Source: Chitinophaga agrisoli (GTDB lineage: Bacteria > Bacteroidota > Bacteroidia > Chitinophagales > Chitinophagaceae). Taken from it: a DNA stretch of 64,000 nt. Positions 61,901 to 64,000 of this stretch are shown piece by piece. The notes beneath the pieces are model-generated. The model saw nothing but the letters and a program-made list of their open reading frames with translations, ran no database searches and was not told where the DNA came from. Numbering within the stretch: position 1 is the stretch's first letter; each line of letters begins with the position of its first letter. Location: contig NZ_VUOC01000004.1 in NCBI RefSeq assembly GCF_008386695.1, positions 372,001 through 436,000 on the forward strand, read 5' to 3'. Position numbers and translations under genes: made by a program.

Positions 61901-62372
61901 CCGCATCCGCTACCTTTATCTTAAGGTCTTCATTGGTATAAGGTTTCAGGTCCAGCACGTCATTGATAGTGGCATCTTTCGTGATCTTCTTCTTCAGGTC
62001 TACCACCCAGCTGTTTACGACCACCACAAATTCACCAAAATCCTCACTGGTGTTGATCAGCTGCAGACGCGTATTAATGGCCGCTTCCTCTGTTTCGCTG
62101 AATATAGGCGGGTATACAATGCCGCCGGCTGCCACGTTTTTCTGCTCTATATATTTACCGTTGCCATCCAGCACCAGCACATACCTGTTCTTAAAGCGCT
62201 CGCCGGCCAGTGTGTGCTCCCGGTTCTCCCGGATCATTTTATTCAGCGCGGCAACGCCTTCCTGTACGACCTTTTCACGGATATCATCATCTGCCACGGT
62301 CTTTGATCCCGCATTGGCCAGGCCCAAATGACAGCACCATGTTATAATGAAGAGTAGGAGTCTTTTCCTCAT
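58947..62372 (-). CDS. Secreted TPM-like protein with two tandem TNT NAD+ glycohydrolase domains
   Basis: A 1141-residue protein starting at the ATG at 62372 with a signal peptide (MRKRLLLFIITWCCHLGLAN). Around 290-430 VFDYSNILTPEEKAKMAAKL and IILWVHFNEDKKIQLKAGYG resemble a TPM domain. A hydrophobic stretch near 570-600 precedes the toxin part. Two copies of a domain of about 165 residues follow (about 740-905 and 960-1125), separated by a Thr/Ser/Asp/His-rich linker. Each has WPPGNGGY, LDRYQ, YKGEYCSPVNG, PSRAL, IIPWWG and GEGIQIRF (Q888 and Q1107). These match the tuberculosis-necrotizing-toxin (TNT) family, whose Arg, Tyr and Gln residues cleave NAD+. The assignment is by motif pattern. 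Confidence 0.85.
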   Translation of the reverse strand: MRKRLLLFIITWCCHLGLANAGSKTVADDDIREKVVQEGVAALNKMIRENREHTLAGERFKNRYVLVLDGNGKYIEQKNVAAGGIVYPPIFSETEEAAINTRLQLINTSEDFGEFVVVVNSWVVDLKKKITKDATINDVLDLKPYTNEDLKIKVADAVKDLGKDILLRSELYGFKTKVAIVYGREICYLGKDKFQSFAVSKSYAAGLGEGVLAEINASIKGRLPSMGKPLQYLLALPNELYGAYLLKKDAQSKLKLDYEFTPKANSHFDQLQKRIGPDKCENCPAPDNPSTQVFDYSNILTPEEKAKMAAKLAVISQRTSKYTTRLYITDYQNPPEILNAVKDYVANPAANDIILWVHFNEDKKIQLKAGYGKNVPNQQYTNSFLKLLQKVLPEVAGNFDPLTAMLDGITTMINWLQLPERFYNPEHLDETTGENDYNPLFYRTFQVSSTIALDPVALASLIKTDAKFTPSQLEFAVVCGLWNGFVDMFSGLPQPYSWGIKMILNEDNARAEFVNKWKGMLMDCAQNHYEILLPRTFGDGVVLCVWDGLVKHFTEGNACVIAYKAGGAVFQIITTVVPSSKLGALGKISDALEILDPMNLFMKGAGKFVKVVVMPTGRLLFTCGKGVIGALLQSGKYYIQLFDESLNIIDPSKWNINTTVLELPDPAGHPVRVRMVGSAADLRNSDLKIKQFVADGKGTEITDGNNRRVAVVGKEGDDNSDMMAVTEDENVTANTATNKVVYNSVDELGATYDPGKKVSSTLRGEIYNYYKNKNWAKLQEIFAENKINGGWPPGNGGYNGEMVYLKKGDLLDRYQWELKPGPDGKPVYKGEYCSPVNGQPYDYPSRALKGEENTYDAYYQMKVLKDFDFPVEQATIIPWWGHEGEGIQIRFEKQKDVKWLAENGYIEVVPVSSPKGQAAAHTDANTHTSSGTGNDGADNTHTNDDSQGSATTGGTNKVVYNSVDELGATYDPKKKVSSTIRGEIYNYFKKKNWAKLQEIFAENKINGGWPPGNGGYDAEMIFLKKGDVLDRYQYLVDMKPDNVTPIYKGEYCSPVNGEPYDYPSRALRGEEKKYTAYYQIKVLKDFDFRVERATIIPWWGYKGEGIQIRFDPQKEVKWLTENGYIEIIPISSPNNTLKIQK
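59142..59510 (-). repeat. TNT-domain direct repeat, unit B
   Basis: DNA of the second TNT domain, strongly similar to 59780-60160. Stretches such as the segment around 59205-59235 and 59335-59390 are near-identical to the other unit, indicating a recent tandem duplication inside the gene. Confidence 0.75.
59780..60160 (-). repeat. TNT-domain direct repeat, unit A
   Basis: DNA of the first TNT domain, the partner of 59142-59510. The units differ most in the short segment between DRYQ and YKGEYCSP and in the linker. Confidence 0.75.
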
Positions 62373-62376
62373 GCTA

Positions 62377-64000
62377 TCATAATTTTTCGATGACAGACCT
62401 GATCCAATCCGCAAGCGCCGCTTTTACCTTATCCACCGTATCAGATTCGTCTTTTTTATCGGTTTTTTGTTGATTCAAAAAGTCTTTGAATGATTGCTCG
62501 TTCACCTTCAGCTGGTCTGTTACCCGCTTAGCATCCGCATCGCTGCTTTTTTCCAGGATCTGCGCTATCACGCCAGGCTCCAGGTCGTCTGCGGCAGCCG
62601 CATAGTCCTTCATTTCCTGCGGTATGGAAATGCCGCCGCTGTCTTCCCAGTCCTCCACGGCCGTTACGCTCTCTATATCCCCACCGCTACCCTGGCCAAT
62701 GCCTACAGCAGCGTTATTATCTGCGATCAGTTTATCCAGTGCGCGCTTCTTCTCGTCATAATCCGCTGTGAGCTCCTGCATATGGCTATCAGGATAGTCA
62801 TCCTTCAGCTTAACTACCGCTTTCCTGAATATGCCCAGCAGCTCTTTCAGGATCTCGCCCAGCGCCTGCAGGTCCTGTTTCATTTTATCTACCACCGCCT
62901 TAATATCCTTCCCAAGGCGTTCCGCCAGGGAAGCTTTTTCCTCCGGCTGCATGTTATTATCCTGCTGTACTTGCCTTACCTGTTCCAGCAAGTCTTTCAG
63001 CTTATCCATGTCTTCTTTGGTAGTAGCATCCAGCTCGCTCCAATCCTTCATTTTATCGATCTCTGTCAGCAACCCGGCGGCATCCAGCTTTTGCAGGCTG
63101 GCAAGATCTGTTTGCTGCAGGTCATTGCTGATATTGTCCAGCATTTCGGTCAGCGTTTCTTTCAGGTCTGCGGATACTTTACCGGGATCGTCCTGGAGTA
63201 TTTCTATCACGCCATCATAAAGCTGATGATCCGTATTTACATGTATGTTATTAAAGCTCACCGTCAGGGACAGGAATTGCAGGAATGGCACCAGCACTTC
63301 ACCGGTACCGGTAAAGGCCCCTTCAGCGCCGCTTACCTTGCTCACCACCACTTTAAAATCACCGGCGGTAATGGTATCGCCTTCGTGCAGCTGTGGTATG
63401 TTGTCCCGGTTGCTGATACCGTTGGCGCCACCGGAACTACCGCAGACAAAATCACCTTTATCCATTTCCGCATCCGGCATGGTAAAGGTTTGCGAAGGCG
63501 TATAATCTCCATACCCCCAGATACACTGTCCTTTAACCTGGTATTCATACTGTTCACCGGCTTTCAGGCCGCTAATGGTCAGCTGCGGCACAAAAGCCTC
63601 TTCCTCATACCATTGGGAGGGGGTATCCCCCGCTTCACGATAGCGTACGGAGAATGCCTGCTGTGACGGCGCCCCCATCCACGTAAGTTTGAGGCTATTG
63701 CGGCTGGCCACGGCAGCCACCACATTCTGCGGTACGCTGCATTTTTCGCCGTAGGTGAAGGGCACCGCCTCGCTATACCCATCGTTAATGAACATATCCT
63801 TGCCATCCAGCTCAATGGCCTGCACCTGCACCGCATAGTTATTGCCCGGCGTAAGCGCGGGCTCTCCGGGGCCATATACCAGCACGGTCTGCGGCGTTGT
63901 GGTTTCCAGCAACGGGCGGGTGGTGCGCAGGGCGTCATTAGGATTACGGTCTGCCGGTATCAGCGGCACCAGGCGGAATTTATATACCACGTTAAAAGCG
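62377..64000 (-). CDS. Fn3 / coiled-coil protein (partial, 5' end outside window)
   Basis: The frame is open to the right edge (A-F-N-V-V-Y-K-F precedes the first visible GTG), so the true start lies beyond 64000. At least 540 residues are visible. An Fn3-type domain covers about the first 170 (LKLTWMGAPSQQAFSVRYRE, GLKAGEQYEYQVKGQCIWGY). A beta domain follows (IPQLHEGDTITAGDFKVVVS), then a long helical, charged coiled-coil segment (DNISNDLQQTDLASLQKLDA, MKQDLQALGEILKELLGIFR). The C-terminus is acidic/helical, ending in SVIEKL. It precedes the TNT protein by 4 bp and is probably a structural member of the same surface complex. Confidence 0.8.
   Translation of the reverse strand, partial: AFNVVYKFRLVPLIPADRNPNDALRTTRPLLETTTPQTVLVYGPGEPALTPGNNYAVQVQAIELDGKDMFINDGYSEAVPFTYGEKCSVPQNVVAAVASRNSLKLTWMGAPSQQAFSVRYREAGDTPSQWYEEEAFVPQLTISGLKAGEQYEYQVKGQCIWGYGDYTPSQTFTMPDAEMDKGDFVCGSSGGANGISNRDNIPQLHEGDTITAGDFKVVVSKVSGAEGAFTGTGEVLVPFLQFLSLTVSFNNIHVNTDHQLYDGVIEILQDDPGKVSADLKETLTEMLDNISNDLQQTDLASLQKLDAAGLLTEIDKMKDWSELDATTKEDMDKLKDLLEQVRQVQQDNNMQPEEKASLAERLGKDIKAVVDKMKQDLQALGEILKELLGIFRKAVVKLKDDYPDSHMQELTADYDEKKRALDKLIADNNAAVGIGQGSGGDIESVTAVEDWEDSGGISIPQEMKDYAAAADDLEPGVIAQILEKSSDADAKRVTDQLKVNEQSFKDFLNQQKTDKKDESDTVDKVKAALADWIRSVIEKL

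Overview
This window looks like the chromosome of a Bacteroidota species of the family Chitinophagaceae, most likely Chitinophaga or a close relative. That is inferred from family content, not from an rRNA gene, and none is present. The supporting families are a SusC-like TonB receptor with a carboxypeptidase-like N-domain, SprB-repeat proteins ending in type IX secretion (T9SS) sorting domains, DUF4142 lipoproteins, DUF6443-type RHS proteins, trimeric tail-fibre-like proteins, and a few promoter matches to TTG-N20-TAnnTTTG. No tRNA, CRISPR array, IS element or prophage was recognised.

Layout. 1-5 kb is housekeeping: an exonuclease/GIY-YIG protein cut by the window edge, a YceI protein, two tandem DUF4142 lipoproteins, an alpha/beta hydrolase, an HD-domain protein and a small secreted protein. 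5-10.4 kb on the minus strand is a phytase locus of TonB receptor, beta-helix lipoprotein and beta-propeller phytase, with a long hairpin before the phytase. A TPR/transmembrane/HTH sensor is divergent from it. 12.3-17.3 kb holds a pair of overlapping membrane proteins and a SprB-repeat adhesin with a T9SS type-B domain.

17.3-35 kb on the minus strand is an accessory region. From its transcriptional start it has three tail-fibre-like proteins (one broken by a frameshift), a coiled-coil/beta-barrel protein, a two-protein RHS system whose C-terminal tip has a metallopeptidase-like HGIGH (the catalytic Glu is replaced by Gly), and a string of small immunity-like genes. Between the small genes lie short remnants of paralogues of nearby genes. 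The mutations in these remnants are mostly silent, which marks a recombination hotspot for toxin/immunity turnover.

35-45 kb contains twin hybrid histidine kinases that share a promoter motif, a class I terpene synthase converging on the second kinase with overlapping stop codons, a Sel1-repeat protein, a small hypothetical gene, a GH51 arabinofuranosidase and a hypothetical secreted protein.

46-64 kb is a compact six-gene minus-strand operon closed by a strong terminator. It encodes a fibronectin-III/coiled-coil protein (its start lies beyond the window), a secreted protein with a TPM-like domain and two tandem TNT-type NAD+ glycohydrolase toxin domains, a small zinc-ribbon protein that overlaps it by ATGA (candidate immunity), an unrecognised 1500-residue exported protein, a multi-Fn3 protein, and a giant SprB-repeat protein with a T9SS type-A sorting domain. 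This operon is the strongest candidate for a little-described system: a surface-displayed, T9SS-linked toxin apparatus.
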